From NCBI GenBank assembly GCA_027603945.1, contig JADIIU010000112.1, forward strand, positions 1 through 39,908: a DNA stretch of 39,908 bases, in the 5' to 3' direction. Position 1 is the first letter of the stretch. Every line of letters begins with the position of its first letter. A model generated the notes under the pieces. That model did not search any database. It saw only the letters and a program-made list of their open reading frames with translations, and was not told the DNA's origin. Shown piece after piece: positions 39,097-39,908 of the stretch. The position numbers and the translations under genes were made by a program. The DNA comes from Terramyces sp. JEL0728 (Eukaryota; Chytridiomycota; Chytridiomycetes; Rhizophydiales; Terramycetaceae).

Positions 39097-39908
39097 ATGC
39101 CTCATTTGATTAAATTCGCAACCATTCATCACAATATTGGAATTCGCTGGGCAAGTCGCTTGGCCGCCGAAGCGTCGAAAAGCACAATGCAGCACTTCAA
39201 GAAGAATGAGGACATCTGGGAAAACCCAGTCTACCACCCGGTATACAGTAAAGACGAAGTACTAACAGTCCAAAAGACTCACATAGAGAGCAAGGGTTTG
39301 TCTGACCAATTGGCATATCTGTCTGTAAAGCTTGCGCGATTCAGTTTCGATACTCTCTCGGGTTTCCGATTTGGCCAGCTTACCACCAACAAAGTATTAA
39401 ACAGAGCCATATTTTTGGAGACTGTTGCTGGTGTTCCTGGGTTTACTGCCGGCATCCTCCGCCATCTGCGCTCACTTCGCAGAATGGAAAGAGATTATGG
39501 ATGGATCCACACTCTGCTGGAAGAAGCCGAGAACGAGCGAATGCATTTGCTCACGTTTATTAAACTGAAGCAACCTGGTCTGTTTTTCAGATTCTGCGTT
39601 GTAGCTACCCAGGGTATTTTTATGAATGGATTCTTTTTGGCTTACTTGATTTCCCCAAGGTTCTGCCATCGCTTTGTTGGATACTTGGAAGAAGAAGCCG
39701 TCAAGACTTACACCGATATCATTGCAGCTATCGATGATGGACGATTGGCTGAATGGAAAGACAAACCAGCACCAGAAATCGCAGTGTCCTACTGGCGATT
39801 GGGCGAAAACGCAACGCTCCGAGACATGTTCCTCGCAGTTAGAGCTGATGAAGCCAACCATAGAGATGTCAACCATACACTTGCTGGAATCAAACGTGAA
39901 CAAAAAAA
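39097..39908 (+). CDS. AOX: Mitochondrial alternative oxidase (C-terminus outside window)
   Basis: One open frame of 270 codons running off the window end, no intron. The protein is the di-iron ubiquinol oxidase that bypasses complexes III and IV. All ligand motifs are visible: FLETVAGVPG near residue 110, LEEAENERMHL near 145, YLEEEAVKTYT near 200, and RADEANHRDVNH near 252. Fungal-type segments CHRFVGYLEEEA and DKPAPEIA are present. The basic, hydroxylated N-terminus (HLIKFATIHHNIGIRWASRL) fits a mitochondrial presequence. Only a few C-terminal residues should be missing. A textbook TATA box stands 30 nt upstream, so expression is probably strong or inducible. Confidence 0.93.
   Translation, partial: MPHLIKFATIHHNIGIRWASRLAAEASKSTMQHFKKNEDIWENPVYHPVYSKDEVLTVQKTHIESKGLSDQLAYLSVKLARFSFDTLSGFRFGQLTTNKVLNRAIFLETVAGVPGFTAGILRHLRSLRRMERDYGWIHTLLEEAENERMHLLTFIKLKQPGLFFRFCVVATQGIFMNGFFLAYLISPRFCHRFVGYLEEEAVKTYTDIIAAIDDGRLAEWKDKPAPEIAVSYWRLGENATLRDMFLAVRADEANHRDVNHTLAGIKREQK

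Overview
The window is nuclear DNA of a compact eukaryotic genome that uses the standard genetic code. It is most likely fungal, probably an early-diverging lineage; this is an inference. The fungal signs are a CBM5/12-plus-DM9 lectin architecture common in fungi, a fungal-type HNH protein, a DOMON/cytochrome b561 protein, a sucrose-type GPH transporter and an alternative oxidase with fungal-type motifs. About 23 genes sit in 39.9 kb, close together on both strands. I rebuilt 31 introns by joining reading frames. Of these, 28 are only 18-22 nt long, with a GT donor, a CTAAY/TTAAY-like branch site and a tight TAG/CAG/AAG end. Three are longer: 27, 44 and 141 nt. Many genes have a TATA-like box 30-50 nt before the ATG and an AATAAA signal overlapping the stop codon, so transcripts should have tiny leaders and trailers.

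Layout. 1-1349 (-): GPH/sucrose-type MFS transporter, cut by the window edge. 2020-8739 (+): two tandem genes fusing a GH15/phosphorylase-kinase-like domain to an M1 aminopeptidase; the first is truncated in the peptidase part, the second is full length. A third paralogue at 34442-37245 has the M1 part alone. 8907-9062 (+): a 51-residue secreted peptide. 9198-10094 (-): DUF4436 membrane protein. 10377-14559 (-): a very long NOT4-type RING/RRM/C3H ubiquitin ligase. 14709-19580 (+): three tandem paralogues of an unrecognised 7-transmembrane family with an 8-cysteine N-terminal domain. 19739-19975 (+): small orphan. 20100-22091 (+): MED25-like Mediator subunit. 22125-23229 (-): coiled-coil protein. 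23498-24529 (-): SERBP1/Stm1-like ribosome-associated protein whose single long intron holds a box C/D snoRNA. 24865-25858 (-): mitochondrial 3-hydroxyacyl-CoA dehydrogenase. 25960-26268 (-): Cys-rich, probably GPI-anchored protein. 26840-27790 (+): CBM5/12-DM9 lectin. 28050-29978 (+): orphan membrane protein. 30064-31549 (+): F-box/LRR protein. 31623-32641 (-): HNH-domain protein lying between two direct copies of the F-box gene's 3' end. 33030-34343 (+): DOMON/cytochrome b561. 37392-39007 (+): cytochrome P450 with six introns of 18-20 nt. 39097-39908 (+): alternative oxidase, cut at its C-terminus.

There is no operon-like logic. The window mixes housekeeping genes (CCR4-NOT, Mediator, fatty-acid oxidation, ribosome factor) with surface, secreted and redox genes (7TM array, Cys-rich proteins, DOMON-b561, P450, AOX) and recently duplicated genes. 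The best candidates for something undescribed are the GH15-like/M1 fusion with its odd GT-TG intron at the domain junction, the 7TM array, the extreme intron size distribution, the intronic snoRNA, and the HNH gene inside a direct repeat.
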